Source: Skeletonema tropicum
Taxonomy: Eukaryota > Bacillariophyta > Thalassiosirophyceae > Thalassiosirales > Thalassiosiraceae
Length of the DNA: 64,000 nucleotides
NCBI GenBank assembly: GCA_037178625.1
Contig: CM074144.1
Coordinates: 372,001-436,000 of the forward strand
Direction: 5' to 3'
The notes under the pieces were generated by a model. It did no database searches. It worked only from the letters and a program-made list of their open reading frames with translations, and was not told the DNA's origin. The position numbers and the translations under genes are program-made. This document shows positions 42,149-56,500 of the stretch, one piece after another (position 1 is the first letter of the stretch; every line of letters starts with the position of its first letter).

Positions 42149-42742
42149 ATGATAGCTTTTCTACTGATACTGACTTGTCATTTTACTCAGATTTATTCTT
42201 TTTCTCGACTTGACTGTCGCTTCTTACTATTTCCATTAACAAAACTCTTCCGTCTAAGTTGCCTAGCCAGAATAATGTGTAACACATAGTAAGAGTCAAT
42301 GCAAAGACAAAGAAGAACAACTTGTTGTCGTTGCCGCTATTGCCATCAGTCAGATGTATGTTGACACAGGCTGCAGAAGGGGTGCCAGAACCAGAACTGT
42401 CGAATTGCCGTATTCATGCAGAACTTCACCGGAGCATTGCTTGAATCTTGACACCTCACACCTACGCAACAATCCTACTTATCGCCATGATCTTATTTAT
42501 CTCGAAGAAGGAGAGATACGTGTAAGTAGGCGGGAATAGAACTCTGATAAAGAAGAAAATGAATGATTATGTATTTCCCGAGAGTGAGATTTTGAAACAC
42601 ATTCATGCCATGTGTATGACTTGCGTTGACAAGTGTGTCTGTTGCTGTTTAGGGAGGAGGCTGGATTGGAATCAGATTAGTCATTCGTAGCACAATAATA
42701 CACTTAATAAAACTTAAGCCCACGGCGATTGAACCTCTCCCT
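42149..42742. other. Spacer between convergent genes
   Basis: No supported gene. This is the shared 3' flank of the SAP-PDZ gene and the K/S/R-rich gene, which converge on it. Confidence 0.35.
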
Positions 42743-45277
42743 CTAATGCCTAGACTTGCTACCGCTACTACTAGACTTCTTCTTCTCACGTCTCTTCGAT
42801 GAGCGATGTTCCTCATCTTTATCTTTGGTGGATGATGACCTCTTCTTCTCCTTCTCTTTATTCACACACACACGGACATGAGATACCCAATACTTCTTCT
42901 TGTAATCTTTTGACGACCCGTTTGGATTGACGATGAAAAGGATGGAATCAGATTCCATTTTCTTTACAGTGGCGTAGGTCCATTTTCCATCGGTTCTTCG
43001 GATGAAGGCTCCATCGTCAGGCTGGAGGGCGGCAATCCTTTTTAGGGCAACGTCCTTGTCGTCATCCTTGATCATGTCACGGCGCTTACCCTCGTCTCCA
43101 ATCTTGAAAGAGGAACTTGAGGAGCTCTTCTTCTCCTCTTTCTTTCGCTCCCTCCGTTTCTCTTCCTTCTTAACTTCCTCATTATCTTCTGAGGCAGCCT
43201 CTTCTTCCGTATCTTCAGGTTGTTTGGACCGAGACTTAGATTTGGCAGATGAACGCCTTGACGACTTCTTCTTCTTTTCTTCCACCTCTGATTCTTCAGA
43301 CTCAACAACAGGTTTCGACCGAGATTTCGATGACTTGGTCGAACGATGCCTCGACGAGGAACTCTTCCTGTCCTCCTTCTTGGAGGCCTTGGAGGGTGGA
43401 TCAAAGTCGACATCCACTGATATTCCATTTTGGGATCCCTCTAAGGAGGTATTGAGACGACGGTTTGATCTACTGTTGGCCCTCATGTAATCCTCAATGT
43501 CCTTTTGTCTGTTTTCCACCTTATTCGTACCGTCAGTTCCTGCAGTGGCAAATGTTCGGAATGTACCAATGGTTTGGACCGTGCCCTGAGACTTGGCAAA
43601 GTCTCTTAACTTTCTCGCTGATGACAATTCTCCCTCCTTTTCCTTTGCAGAGTCCCCCTTGTCTTCCTCTCGGTGTCTCGACCGTCGTTTGTCCCTATCT
43701 CTATCTCGCTTATCATCCTTCTTCGCCTCCGCCCGTGATGACGTTTCAGCCCTATCGCCACCCTTCGATCGACGGTCTGACCTCCGGCTCCCATCCTCCC
43801 TCCTCTTATCCGAAGACCTACTCGACAATATTGATTTTTCCGACTTGTCCATCCTATTACTCCTACTCGACTTGTGCATCCCACTAACACTACTCGTGTT
43901 CATACCTCCCTCTTCTTGCGCCTCCGCCTCCTCGACACACTTAGGACACTGTCGTAACACATCCTTCCATCCCCCCAAACGTGACTTTCTCCGTAGACGT
44001 ACGTCGGGGTGGAAGGAGCACATTCCCGTATCGGCATCACAGGCGTAGTAGACTTCAATGTTGGGTGTCGTATCCAACTTGCGGGATGACTTGGAGGAGG
44101 ATTTCTTACCTGGAGGAGGCCCGTTCCTTCTCCTTGGACTTACGCCTGCGGATCCCTGGAGTTGCCAGCTGCTTCTACTGCCGCTGGAACTTCTACTACT
44201 ATCTGAGCTGTGATTATTCCTCCGACTACGGCTACTACTCTTCTTCCTCCCCTTATCCTTACGAGATGATGATTTCTTCCTCCTACTGTGAGAGGAGGAG
44301 GAGGAGTCATCTGAATCACTGCTGTTTCGACTACTTCTCCGCCGCCGTGAGGATGACTTCTTGGAAGACTTTTTCGATGACTTGGATTTCTTACTCCGCC
44401 GTGATCGTGATCGACTGTACGATGAAGAGTTACTCGAGGAACTACCATCATCACTACTGTCCGAATAACTACTATCATCCCCCCTCCGCTTCTTACTACT
44501 CTTGGAAGATTTCTTACTCGACTTTTTCTTCTTCTCCCTACTGTGTGATCGTCTTCTACTCCGTGAACCCGACGACTTACTTTTCCCCCCCCGACTAGTC
44601 GTACTACTCTTCATCAAATCCTTCTTACTCTTCTTCCGTTCCATAGTATCATACTTGCCCTCCCGAACCTCCTTCTTATGTCGCCTCCAATTCACCACAC
44701 TCCCCTGTAAACTATCCGTAATACTATCCGTCAAACTCCGTATCGAATCCCTCAAAGAACTCACCACACTCACACTATCCGTCGTCCCCCGTCGTCGATT
44801 CAACCTCAATGAAAAATCCAATGAATTATCCCCATCATTGGCCATGGCCTCCTCCATCTGTGCCAATCGTCGTCGACGTGCAATTAAACTCATCCTCATT
44901 TGTTCCTTAGTTCGTATCGAACCATCCCCATCATCTCCACCCCCCAACCCATCATTATTCAATCCAAACTCACTCCCATGTCCAAATATCCCCATATTAC
45001 TTAATAACACCCCCCCACCCCCATCGGCAGGCCATCCACCATCATAACTTGCCAGGGAACTTCCCGCGGAATTCAAATCATCATCATCCATAATGTTATG
45101 ATGATCATTATTAAATAATTGAAGTACATCATTATTATGATGGTTGAATAAATCTTCATCATCTTCATTTTCATAATCGGCAAATTCACGACGTTTGTTT
45201 TCACGAAAGGTGTTGGACCCGATGGAGCCAATGTCGTCGGAGGAATTGCACGAGATGTCGGATTTGCGGCGGGGCAT
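42743..45277 (-). CDS. Lys/Ser/Arg-rich low-complexity protein, 844 aa, intact
   Basis: A single uninterrupted frame from ATG at 45277. The N-terminal 130 residues are acidic and Asn/Gly-rich. Residues of roughly 210-390 are long SR/KS tracts (SSKKSSKSSKKRRGDDSS-like). A conserved-looking core follows: NIEVYYACDADTGMCSFHPD, VRLRRKSRLGGWKDVLRQCP and KCVEEAE, a Cys pattern (C-D-A-D, C-x-F-H-P-D, C-P-K-C) seen in other diatom proteins. More charged repeats precede a C-terminal module with DDGAFIRRTDGKWTYATVKK, SILFIVNPNG and KKKYWVSHVRV, which could be a Tudor/SH3-like barrel. There is no signal peptide, so it is not a silaffin despite the K/S content. A nuclear RNA- or chromatin-associated role is possible. 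Its intact length contrasts with the frame breaks in its neighbours. Confidence 0.8.
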   Translation of the reverse strand: MPRRKSDISCNSSDDIGSIGSNTFRENKRREFADYENEDDEDLFNHHNNDVLQLFNNDHHNIMDDDDLNSAGSSLASYDGGWPADGGGGVLLSNMGIFGHGSEFGLNNDGLGGGDDGDGSIRTKEQMRMSLIARRRRLAQMEEAMANDGDNSLDFSLRLNRRRGTTDSVSVVSSLRDSIRSLTDSITDSLQGSVVNWRRHKKEVREGKYDTMERKKSKKDLMKSSTTSRGGKSKSSGSRSRRRSHSREKKKKSSKKSSKSSKKRRGDDSSYSDSSDDGSSSSNSSSYSRSRSRRSKKSKSSKKSSKKSSSRRRRSSRNSSDSDDSSSSSHSRRKKSSSRKDKGRKKSSSRSRRNNHSSDSSRSSSGSRSSWQLQGSAGVSPRRRNGPPPGKKSSSKSSRKLDTTPNIEVYYACDADTGMCSFHPDVRLRRKSRLGGWKDVLRQCPKCVEEAEAQEEGGMNTSSVSGMHKSSRSNRMDKSEKSILSSRSSDKRREDGSRRSDRRSKGGDRAETSSRAEAKKDDKRDRDRDKRRSRHREEDKGDSAKEKEGELSSARKLRDFAKSQGTVQTIGTFRTFATAGTDGTNKVENRQKDIEDYMRANSRSNRRLNTSLEGSQNGISVDVDFDPPSKASKKEDRKSSSSRHRSTKSSKSRSKPVVESEESEVEEKKKKSSRRSSAKSKSRSKQPEDTEEEAASEDNEEVKKEEKRRERKKEEKKSSSSSSFKIGDEGKRRDMIKDDDKDVALKRIAALQPDDGAFIRRTDGKWTYATVKKMESDSILFIVNPNGSSKDYKKKYWVSHVRVCVNKEKEKKRSSSTKDKDEEHRSSKRREKKKSSSSGSKSRH

Positions 45278-47503
45278 TTTGTTGCTTGCTGGAGTGTTGT
45301 TGTTTGGTTGATTTTGTGTCGTAGCTTTTTAGTGTTGTTTGTGAGGATGAGAAGGGAGGCATATTATTGGTGTATATATAATAGTTTTTGTTGCGTGATT
45401 GTGAGCCTCTCACTTACGTTTTAGTTATTGTCTTGTCGCCGTCTCGTCTGTACGACCAATCAAGCGCCGCTGAGATGTTATTAGTATGTGCGGATTCGCT
45501 GTAGGTAAAATAAAATAAATCAGCGTGAGAAAATTAACATCATGAAATACATGAAAGAGCCCATCGATAGACCTTTCGTGTCCACCAATCAATCAGTGTC
45601 AATTCAGTGAAAGACCTCCACGGCGAAGGGGCGGTGGTCGTACGAATAAAAATCAAGCCGGGCTCCCCCTTACGTGTCAAAAGTAAGGAATCTCACCAAC
45701 CAACCACCTTAATTGAAACGACCAATAATAAACTCACCGATAGTCAATTATTACAGCTGTATCGCCGTCAATTTTGCGGCACTAATCGTAATTTAATAAC
45801 GATCAAGCTTATGACCGTCGCTGAAATCACCTCAGCCTCTCTAAATTAGACTTGTGCACTAGCTCTCCACCAATCAAGCTCACCGTCTACAATATTAATT
45901 ATATACTACCTTCCCGTTTCTAATCGCAGTGCAATAATAATTAATTAATCAGAGATGCAAATACAACTCTTTCCGACGAGCGAGATAAGAGCGTGTAGAG
46001 TGGACGAAGGAAGTGTGAAGTTCATGGTCCCTCACTGTCAGTTTTGTGTGGAATGTGGCACTTGCCTCCCCGCCGAAAAAAACGATTGATTATCTCTTGG
46101 GAGCGTTGAGATGGGCTGTGTTGTGTGTGTAACTTGCCGGAGAGACAGTACAGTAGGATGGGAATGCAGTGATGACTGTGACTTCATTTGTTCCTTGGGG
46201 ATGGGCTCATGTAAAATGAAAAGGGAAAAGGGGTACATTTATTTACCTTCGAACTTCACTGTGGTTTCAGCAATTAGTTATGATAAGGTAAATCTAAAAT
46301 GAAACATGGTTGGGTTGAATTTGAATAGGCGTATACACTTTGAGTCATTACTCACATTTGGAAAGAAGGAACATGCGAAAGAAAGAATTAGAAGCGGGCA
46401 TCTCCAATCCCATGTCGCATCAAAAAGTCACTCACGCACCAGCGAGCAGTACCGGTTGCTCAACCAGCTCGTCATTCGCATTCACGATAGAAAAGTCTTT
46501 AAGTACCGCTTACCGCAACCAATGGAAATAACCTATGTAAAGCCCCACACAGCATGGAAAGCCCGTTGGGCAAATCTACTTACAACAAACATTTGATTAG
46601 GCGTGTAATGAAGTCCAACCCTAATCTGATTACTACTGACATGAAAGATGAAAGTACATAATACATATTCCTATTGATTATCATCTTCATGACAGAAACA
46701 GTAGATGACAAAAGAACATAGAGTAGACATTGCTGGGGCATGGCAATTGGATGCAATCATAACCTCAGCCTCAACTTGGGTTGCCTTTTCAGTACGTAAT
46801 CCAATGCGCAACGTCAACGCGCATCGCATGGGGTCAGGGCATGTGTCTTGTAGGTAATAGACTTTTGGATATCGTCATCTCTTTGAAACCCGACAATTCT
46901 TATTTTGTATCGGACGCAGCGAGAGGTAGATTGTAGAATACTACTTCTACTCGTAAGTTCTTGTCTTCATCTATCTATCATATTTCTATCTTGTCGTGAT
47001 AGATCTAATCTCAGGCCCAAAACGTAATACTGTAGGAATTTCCCTCATCCGTGAAGTCATAATACATGTAGCAGTCCCGGGATCGGCTCTAGCCAATCGG
47101 CACAAAGTGAGAATTGGTGTGGAATCAGTCCTCCTTCAGAATAGTTGTCGAATAGAAACTCGGCGACAAATACTTTCATGGGCACAGCTGCATGACGACC
47201 GCGTCGTTTGCAAGAAGTTGAGAATTCCTACGATATCTTTCTCTCAAATGGAGATAAACGCTACAACAAGCGAGTAAGGATTTATGTAGTCTGTTACAAA
47301 CTAGGCTATTTATTTGCTCGAACCATGATTGTCATCTAAATCAGGAAGGCCAATCACATAAGAAAACATGGGTGTCATTCCAGAGGGACAGAGCGAGAGA
47401 AGTTGCTCCAATACAGCGACTCTCTGGACTGAATGTTTTCGCACGTCACAATAATTGTGTCTGATATGCGTTGAACATGAAGAACAGCACATTAGGAAAG
47501 GAA
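45278..47503. other. 2.2-kb intergenic region
   Basis: I see no gene I can support. Candidate frames at 45607-45849, 46306-46596 and 46996-47277 have no recognisable motifs and no consistent codon character. The left part is the upstream flank of the K/S/R-rich gene, and the last few hundred bases are the 3' flank of the LRR receptor. No repeat copies from elsewhere in the window were noticed here. Confidence 0.35.
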
Positions 47504-50500
47504 TCAACAGGCGTCAACCTGGTTCGAAACTGCTGCAATCAACTCTGGGTTTTGTCTAAACAGACCACAAATCCGCGGGCTTGACATATCTCCCGCATCA
47601 TTATTCGAACTCGAATCTTCGAAATCGAATGATTGAGAAGACACAATCAGGCTTTTCTTAGCACAACGTTGAGGAATGGATTCGGGTGCAGCAGCTGCAG
47701 CAAGAGAATCCTTCTGGCGCAAGAGCTCCTCCTGTTGAGAGCGTAGCATTTCAATGTTCCCCTGTTGATCAGCAATCTGCGCATTTTGAAGTGCAATTTC
47801 CAACTTCATTTCCTCTATTATTTTTGCTCCTCTATCTTCCACTTCCAAAGCTATAGTAGAAGCAGATTTCGAAGAAGCATGTGAAGTCCAATCCTCATTC
47901 CATGCTTCCAATGTAGCAAAAATTCGTTCGTCCAAATCCATTACAAACAGTACAATTACTGAATTAACAATAATTTCAGTATTGCTGGTCGCGATTGCGT
48001 AGTTGTACACGGTACTGACCTGAACGAGACGAGGGTGAATGAGACAAAATAAAATTTATCAATCAGACAATCTGAAGCAAGAGCAAAAAGGATAACATGA
48101 CAAACTTGCGACAACTTACATATAAGGCAAATAGCGTAATCGAACACAACCCAACTCCACCAATGAAATATCGGATCCTTGAGCCGAGAGAATGCCTTAC
48201 TTTGGATGAGTGGTGTATCAACTTGGATCCATTTATCGAGTCTTTTGCAAGATGAGCAATCATTAACATGGCGAAAATAAACCAGCCAGCACCAGTCAAA
48301 TCGGCAGTGTTCCTGCACACCTCTGAGTCGCGAGGGCATTTCCAGCTGAATTGTATGTCGATTTTATCATCTTGCAAGTTGGCCTCCGAAGCCCAGATGA
48401 AGAAGATGAGAAGAAGAGCCTGCAAGACAAATGTAGCAAAAGCTACAAACCAACCAATAGGTCTCTCTGTCACAAAGTAAGAATATACGGAGTCTTTGCC
48501 AATTCTACTCAAAGCATACTTGGTATCTTCTTCATTACTCTTTTTTTTCATCCTCATCGATAGACTTAATTTACGTGTGGTCTTGCGTTTCCTGAGGAGG
48601 TATGGAGAGAAGACTGCCAACCCGCAAAAGAGAAAAAGGCCAGCGAAGAGCACATTAGCAAATGTGATGTAGTTTTTGAATCCCAATTCTTCAACTGGTG
48701 TGTCTTCGTGGGGATAACAATCCTCATTTGCGTTACCTTTCGTGTGGTGTAAATGAAAGTTGGAGTTCGTGAGAGCAAAAATAGCAGATGATTTGAATTG
48801 AGGAATATCATGAGTACTTACAGCACATTGTACAATTTTCACACGTCATTGGATCTTTAAAGGCAGATGGCACGCCGCAGTCTGTGACGAATGTGGATTT
48901 GTTGAATACGCTTTCGTCCAGCTTTGGTATGGAAGGCATTTCAGTAATTCGGTTGCTTTGGAGTTGAAGCAACTGAAGCATTGTCAACTCTCCCAAGCCT
49001 GCAGGTGCCGTTCCGGTAAAGGCATTGTAACTAAGACGCAGGTACGTGAGGTTGGACAGTAGGCCAATCTCTGTCGGAATCGATCCCTGTGAGATGAGTC
49101 GCGTTCAGTGCAAGACAATGATGTTAGGTGAGAGTTAGCAACAAAAACATGGTCAGTAAAATAATATATTCAGCACATGGGCATCACCTTAATGTCATTG
49201 TCACTCAAGTCCAACTCTTTGATTGAAGTTAGTTTTCCAATGCTCTCACTCAAACTCCCCGACAAGCCATCGTTGGTAAGGTTCAGCTTTATCACCTGAT
49301 TTGTGTCATTATCGCAAGTGACTCCGTGCCAATCACAGTAGCTCGCATACTCATCCTGCCAATTGGCTCTATCCGTCCACTCTGCACCCTTGGCGGAATC
49401 ATAGAAGTCACTCAAGGCATTTCGTTCGATCGGGCACAGAGTGGTGTCACTCGCTAGATCAAATTCTTCGGCACCTCGCAACAGACAGAGACTAAGTGGG
49501 GCAGCTTCAGATGTATTGCGGAACAGATTCCCTTCCAATCGGAGTGAAGCACCCTGAAGCTGACCAATCTCAACAGGAATAACTCCAGACAAGGTATTAG
49601 TTGAAAGATCGAGGTATTTCAAGGCTGCGGGTAAGCAATTTGACGAGTGCTGCGTGTTAGCACATATGATTCAACTACCCTGCAAGATTAGACAGACCAT
49701 GACAGACACTTTTACTCACCTTCAAGCTGTCCAAGCGCGGGAGGAATCCAGCTTATCAGACGGTTGTTGGACAAATCAAACAATTCCAGCTGCCAGCAGT
49801 TTCCGACGGAGGGTGGAATAGTACCTGCTAGCTTGTTACTAGCTAGATTCAATACCTTGAGAGATTGGAATTTTCCTATTTCCTCTGGTATTGATCCAGT
49901 AAAGCCGTTCCTTTGGTTGGACAAGTCAAGCTTCTGGAGAGTAAAAGCAGATTCAGTTAGGTCAGGCAGCTGCCCAGACAGAGCGTTGGATGACATGTTC
50001 AATTGTCGTAACCGTGGAAGATTATTCAAAGACTCTGATAGACTCCCGGAGAGAGCGTTGTTCGACATGTCGAATTGACGCAACTTTGGGAGATTCATTG
50101 ATTCTGGAAGACTGCCGTAGATCTGATTGTTCTGTGCGAAGAATTGCTCGATGTTGACTGGGACGTTCTCAAGAAAGTCACCGGCATTTGTTTGGATGGC
50201 ATTGTTGCTCACGTCGCAAAACTGAAGTTTTTGGTAGGATCCCTTGTACTTGTGGAAACGATGCATAGACGTGAAGTTGTTCTTGCTGAAGTCGGAGTGC
50301 GTTATCGAAGGAGTGACAAGTACATTAATCTCTCCACTCAGCTGGTTCCCCGAGACATCAAAGTGCTTGAGTGAAGCAAGATTGTAGAGTGGACGATACT
50401 CGACAATACCGCTGAGCTTGTTACTGGCCAGGACGATAGTCTCGAGTTTGTAAAGATTTGCCAATCCATACTTGGTGTCTTTCCAGTCGCTTTCACGGGC

Positions 50501-53500
50501 TCCTTTGCATTGGCGTGTGTATACAGGAAACTGGCCTGCAAGATTGTTGTCCCTCAAATCAATACTAGTGACATGTCCTTCAACGTCGCAAGATACTCCA
50601 TACCACTGGCAATGATCTACTGTCTCGTCCATCCAACCATCATTCTCTGTCCAAACCTGACCATTGGTTTTTTCGTATATCGCCTCTAGACTTGCCCTCT
50701 CCTCGTCAGGGGTCGATGAAAACAAGTCACAAGAAAATAGAAATTCTGTCACATGAAATGCCTTTGGCATTAGCGCATGACCAAATTCATTCTTAGCATA
50801 TCTGGAGAAATCGCAGTAGCATGCTGGACTGTTATCGAATACTACAAATACAAATCCTGCATCCTGAACGCCATGCCCGTAATCTCCACAGCAATATTCG
50901 GCTGCAATATCACAAGCTTCTCCTCTCCCTGTTTCTTCACAAAGACGCGACCAAAAGTTACACTTGCACTCACTATACAACCCCACTGTGAAATTGGTAG
51001 TGACCTTAATTTCAGCATCGGCTGTATCACCGTCATAATCGGAACTAAATGGCGGTACACCCATATCAATAACAAATTCCACGTTATGTTCATCAGCCCC
51101 GCAGGAACAAGACTCTGCTTCTTCACACAAAGGTGCTATCGCATCATCCTTAATCCCCAAGACGTCGGAGTATTTTTGACATTTTGACCTGTAATCCTCA
51201 CACTGGAGTCGAATATGAAAATTGATAAAAATTGAATGAACAAAAATGTATGCGACCTGACTTCAAAACAAAGAATGTATCTGACGACTTACAGTACGAA
51301 TACCCCCACGGCAAAAACAGCAATGTTCCTTAGCTGAACCCATGATTCCGTCTTTAAGGTAAGCGTGAGGGCAATATGGTTCTCCATAATTTTCATACCA
51401 ATCGCATCCTTCACCACTTGCATCCTCCCAGTTGGGCGTGTCCACACAGAACTGCGTCGGATTAGATGAAATGGATGCAGATAATTCATCAGATTTCAAA
51501 CTACGATGATTGGTGGCAGTCACGGCAGCCGGTGAGAAGATGGGATGAGGCACAACCGCTGGCAATGGACTGACAAGCGACGTTGATGCTGCATGATCAA
51601 TATTCTCTCGGTGATCCTTTTGCTGTTGTCGGAGAGACGGCACAGACGCAGACGGAGGCAAGGCTCGGGGAGCTTCCCCCTCTGTCACAAGCAATTAGGA
51701 CCGGTATTAGTTGTGCAACTAGAGCCAGAAGAGACCACTAGGAACACTGGATATCATGGTGACTACTAAAGCTTACAGCTAAAGAAGAAGAGTGGGCTAT
51801 TCCCAAAGGTGATGAAGGAGCACCAACGTGCGACGTCATCTTGTGTGAGAGGATCAATCACGGGTTCTTACCGTGGTTGCTACTTGACACGTGTGAACAG
51901 GAAGAATGACTGTCGTAACGGTATTGGAATACCGGAAGAGAGTCATTCCCTGTGACATTCTCCCCCGAACTAGTGTGAACCAAAAACGAGCTATCAAGAC
52001 TGGAAAACCCATGGTAAACCATCCGGATAAAAAACCAGTCTATCAGATAGAGACCAAAACCCAACTTGGGAAAAAAAGACCTCCAGGCAATGTCAATTTC
52101 GATCGAATCAAGGACGTAAGTTCTTTTGTGATATTAGAGCAACCAAATGTACTTTCCTTGACATCGGTTGTGTGTGCATAGGATTTGGCCAAGACGTCGT
52201 TGTTCAACGTTCAGTTTCCATTTCCAATTCGAATAATTTCTCTATACACACCCCCTGTACTCCTCAATACTATGGGGTCTTTATCAATTGTTGTAGCGCT
52301 CACTAGACTAAACTAACTGAGGCTCGTTTTTGTATCGTACAGTTCCTTTCGTGTCAACTTCAGTCGCTTGAAGAAGAGACCTCCGTTGGAGTCTCTGCTC
52401 TCGGCAGATTTAAGACTTTAAAAACGGCTAGATCAAAGCCTACGAACCAAATCAGTATTTGGGATCGCGACGCTTCGAAGTTCTTTCGAGCGTTTGGAAC
52501 TATCCACCAATTTCTTTCGGCAGCGGCCATCCTGGCGACCATAGTATAACAAGTGTCTATCTTGGACAACGCTTTACTGGCTTCGCAAGGCTGCGTTAAA
52601 CGGTGTGGTACGAAGAGACCAGATTGTCTTCCGGCTGCATTCGGATTTGACGATCGGGCTGCATCAACAGGTTCACAAGTGACTCTGTTTTTGCGGCAGT
52701 AGTACTGCGGTGGGTGCATTGTAATTGTAACAAGTACATATTGCACTCCGTCCAGAGAGGTTGTATCATCTCTGTATTCTTGAATATCGTGACTTACGTG
52801 TTGGAAGAGTATCACTGGCTTCATGTGCATTCATCACTTCTGCCTAAAACGATTTAATCAAGAGTCTTGAAGAACAGGTAGAGAGTCCGCTTGAACTTCA
52901 CTTGAAGTGTGAGAAGAGGAGTCACTCTATCTCGCGGATTCACCAACATCCCGTTCGAATCTTTGGTAGTGGGAAAGTCAACCACTTTGAACGAGCCGTG
53001 GAAGGTCGATCATAGTTTCACACATAATAATGGCAATTTGAATGTTGCAAAGGGGTAAGCGCATCCTGAGCTCCCTCCTCAGCCTTCTTTGGCACCTCTA
53101 CCTAAATCGAATCTAATATCAGATCAGACGATAGGGCAACAACAACTGCATGCACAACTGCATAACTTCCTGATAAAATAAGCGTACTTGCATCAGTACC
53201 TGTCAGAACCTCGTTGACGTAAAGTGCGTTCTTACGATCCATCGGCCTAAGGCACAAAACGGTCGTGATATACCAGATCCCCTAAGCAAGGTCTTGGATC
53301 TTGGATTGAAGAGCTGCCGGAATCACCACAGAGGTATCTCCTTTTGCATCGTTGCATAGGCTCTGCACACATCATCTCTGTCGAAGATCATTAGAATATT
53401 TCTCGATCCCATTAGAATGTTGCGGCAGGTCCAGGAACATACGTAGCTAGCTTTGCTTCATCAACGTTTATATCAGAACACTATCTTCTACTTCCATGTC

Positions 53501-56500
53501 GTGTGTGACTATGCGCAGTCACAAGAGCTTACCATTTGTCTTCGTCATCTTTAGATCAGCCACTCAAAGAGCTGCTGTCTTCCCAAGTCTGCATTATAAC
53601 AGCGCACTCCAATGAGCTGCTGTCGGTACCTCTTCCTTTGTAGGTGTGGCATGTGTCGTGAAGGATGACGCTGTCAAACGCTGGTAATGTATGTACTACT
53701 TTCCTTTACGCTGAAGCATCACACCCTCGACCACTGAGGATCTCAACTGAGGCAGCGCAGCCTCGCTAGCACTAGCCCCGTCGCAGTCGTAATATCTTCC
53801 CCTTGCAATTAGTTTGAGGTTGATTTGATAAATATGAGTAGAGATTGTCTCCCGGAGGGTATGGCGGCCCTCGCCCTGTCTTTAGACCGGAAGAACTCCA
53901 GGCACAAATGCCGAGAGGAGGTGATAGCACATTACTCACCCGCACTCCGACACGCGCCCTTGAACTTCTTTTCGAAGTTCAAGCTTCATCACTTCATCTC
54001 CTGTTGTGCACCACGACAGATGCCAGTCGATGAGTGTCTTCAAGAATCGATACTCCCCCAAGCCTTGCGCTTGAATGAAGTAAGCTCAGCCAAAATGCCG
54101 ATCAACTCTGAATTTGGAAACGCCTTAGACATGCATCTAGTCGCTGGCGATTGATCATGGGAACGCTTCCTTGTTTGGTCAGCATCCCTCCTCCCCGTAC
54201 CATATTGACCGAATTTCGAGGAGGCCCCACATTTGCCACTAAAAGCAGCGGAGCAGATCTATTGGTAGTCTTGGTACAACACACAAGAACTAAGATGGCA
54301 ACCACCATCGTCGAAAGAACAATTTCCAGATGGTGTATCCAAGTGTTAGTCACTTCCTGGGCATGGTAAGTGTCTTTTGCAGCATTTACTTGGAAGCCTC
54401 GAGAACTGCCTTGAGCACGCTTCTCTCTTATTTGATCATTATTACCTGCGTTGTGTACACCAAACAACAGGTCGTTCCGATAGAGTTAAACACTTTCTCA
54501 TCATGTATTAGAACATTTCAGTAGAAGATGTCCGGGTGCAAGTGTAGCTCCCTCGATGGCCTGCTCTGTACTGAACCCTCCATGACGCAGGCTTGGCGAG
54601 CTCTGTCCCATCTGAGTATCCAATAATCAGGTCACCGAACTATGAACGAAATTTACCATCAGCCGATGAATGTCTCAAGTGCATTGGAAGAAGGTGAACC
54701 TCCCGAAACACGGTGAGCAGTCGGCTACGGATCTCAGCCACTCTCGGACTGTAGGACGAGCATTGAGCAAGCAGCCAGCTTTCTCGCAAGTCCTCCACTA
54801 GTTGTCTTCAACAACAGCGGTTTAGAAGGACGATGTCTTGTAGTTATCATCTCGTTGTGCTGGTATGCGCCTGTTTGCGACCCTGCCTTGATTTCCGCAT
54901 GTGCTTTTCCACTTGCTCGAGCAATCCTTGAACGTCCTCTCCTTCACGTGAGAAGTACATCCAGCAAGGATAGTTAAGTCGGATGCATCGAGGTGTGTGC
55001 AGGTTCCTTTTGAACACCGTAGGTAATCTGCAGCAGCATGGTTCCAACCACAATCATATTCGCCGACGCGAGATTGCGTTGTGAAAGTAGTCTTCCTTTT
55101 CTAGGCATGACCACCGTATTAGTATTGATAGAGTAGTCTCTCCTACGAGACCCACCACTCCGGATAATGTTTGAATTTGAGCTTGCGCAAGAGATTCCTT
55201 TCGACTGTCGCGTGTAAACAAGACAGAGAATCAAGGTACGAGATTCGGGACTCGGGACACTTGCCATGGACACAAAGTACCAAGGAAGTCCCCTTCCCTT
55301 CAGACTAACATCTGAATTGCTCATTAGTATTTTGGAAGATCTCTTTGGTGGAAGAAACGGCACACCAAAGGATATAATCCGATATCTAGGAGAAGCAGAG
55401 TAGACAATCGTTACTCCCCCATGACCTTGTCTTCTGAAATATGTTAGGCATGATTGCCACGTTGGCCAACCACATTTAGAGAACATGGACAATCCATGGC
55501 TGCCACAGCGGCACAGACCATTTTGGTTTGGTAATTCCAGTTCAGATTGCTCTTGAATTGTTTCTCTCATTCCTCCTCCTCCCACAATGCAAGCAAGAGG
55601 CTGGTCATCCTAGATGCACCAGTGAATAAGGATGAATTTACGCTAAATAGTTCGTCGCTGGATAGAAATGACTTGAACAGTACGCTGTGCGTAACTGAAT
55701 AGACATGACCTTTCTTTGAACAGCACGCTGTGCGCAACTGAATAGACTTGATCTTTCTTTAACCAGGACGTCGCTGCACATGTTGAATCAACAGGGACAA
55801 ATAAAGGGACAAATAAACACGATTTGCTTTCACAGCAATATGATTTTTATTAATTAGGGTAGGTGGTTCAATTGCACGTTCGACTTCGCCCAGTGGGGTA
55901 TAATCGTCTCGTCATCCTGAGGTACTCGCTTGAGCAAGGCGTAGACTACCTCGGCAACACTGTGTAATAACCAACAATCCATCAAGGCTAAGCGGCTGCG
56001 ACAATCACAATCTGTACAGAATGCGTCGACAAACATGCTCTCAATAGCTCCAGCTACATGCACTATCATGCTGTAAAGATCAAAACTCTCCACACCTTCT
56101 CAGAGGTAGACAAGAGAGTGCGTATTTTTCCAATTGCGACCAGCGTCTTATAAGGAATAAATACTTCTAAGTCTGCTAACTATATCCGCAAACTCTGTTG
56201 TTGTGAGGGTATCATCTCGCCTAACAGCAGATGACTCTCGATATGTGAGGGTTGGATGAGAGAACACTTCTCCCCCCACACGTAATTCTAATCGTAGTCC
56301 ATCGCTCAACAGCTGATGTCCTTTGGATTTAGATGACCGTAGTCTTTTTATTGGAATGAAATTCCTTATTGTGATGAGCTGTGCCACGGTGCATTCTCGC
56401 CATGGGCACTTCCTCTACATGAGGAGAATCGAAATTCTTTTCTCACCTCCGATGCACTTCTGTCAACGTCGAAACACACTTCTATCGCACGCCGTCACAT

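Noticed and set aside
43002..45047. Long plus-strand frames opposite the 844-aa gene
   Set aside because: Serine/arginine-rich codons on the minus strand create long antisense frames; these are compositional shadows.
42743..45277. Silaffin-like biosilica protein
   Set aside because: It is Lys/Ser-rich, but no signal peptide or silaffin-type lysine-cluster repeats are present; the Cys core and charged tracts fit a nuclear-type protein better.
51695..51858. GTAAGA...ACAG segment taken as an intron of the LRR receptor
   Set aside because: Both borders lie inside the LTR, and the CCCTC duplication shows that the coding exon was continuous before insertion. Cryptic splicing remains possible but it is not an ancestral intron.
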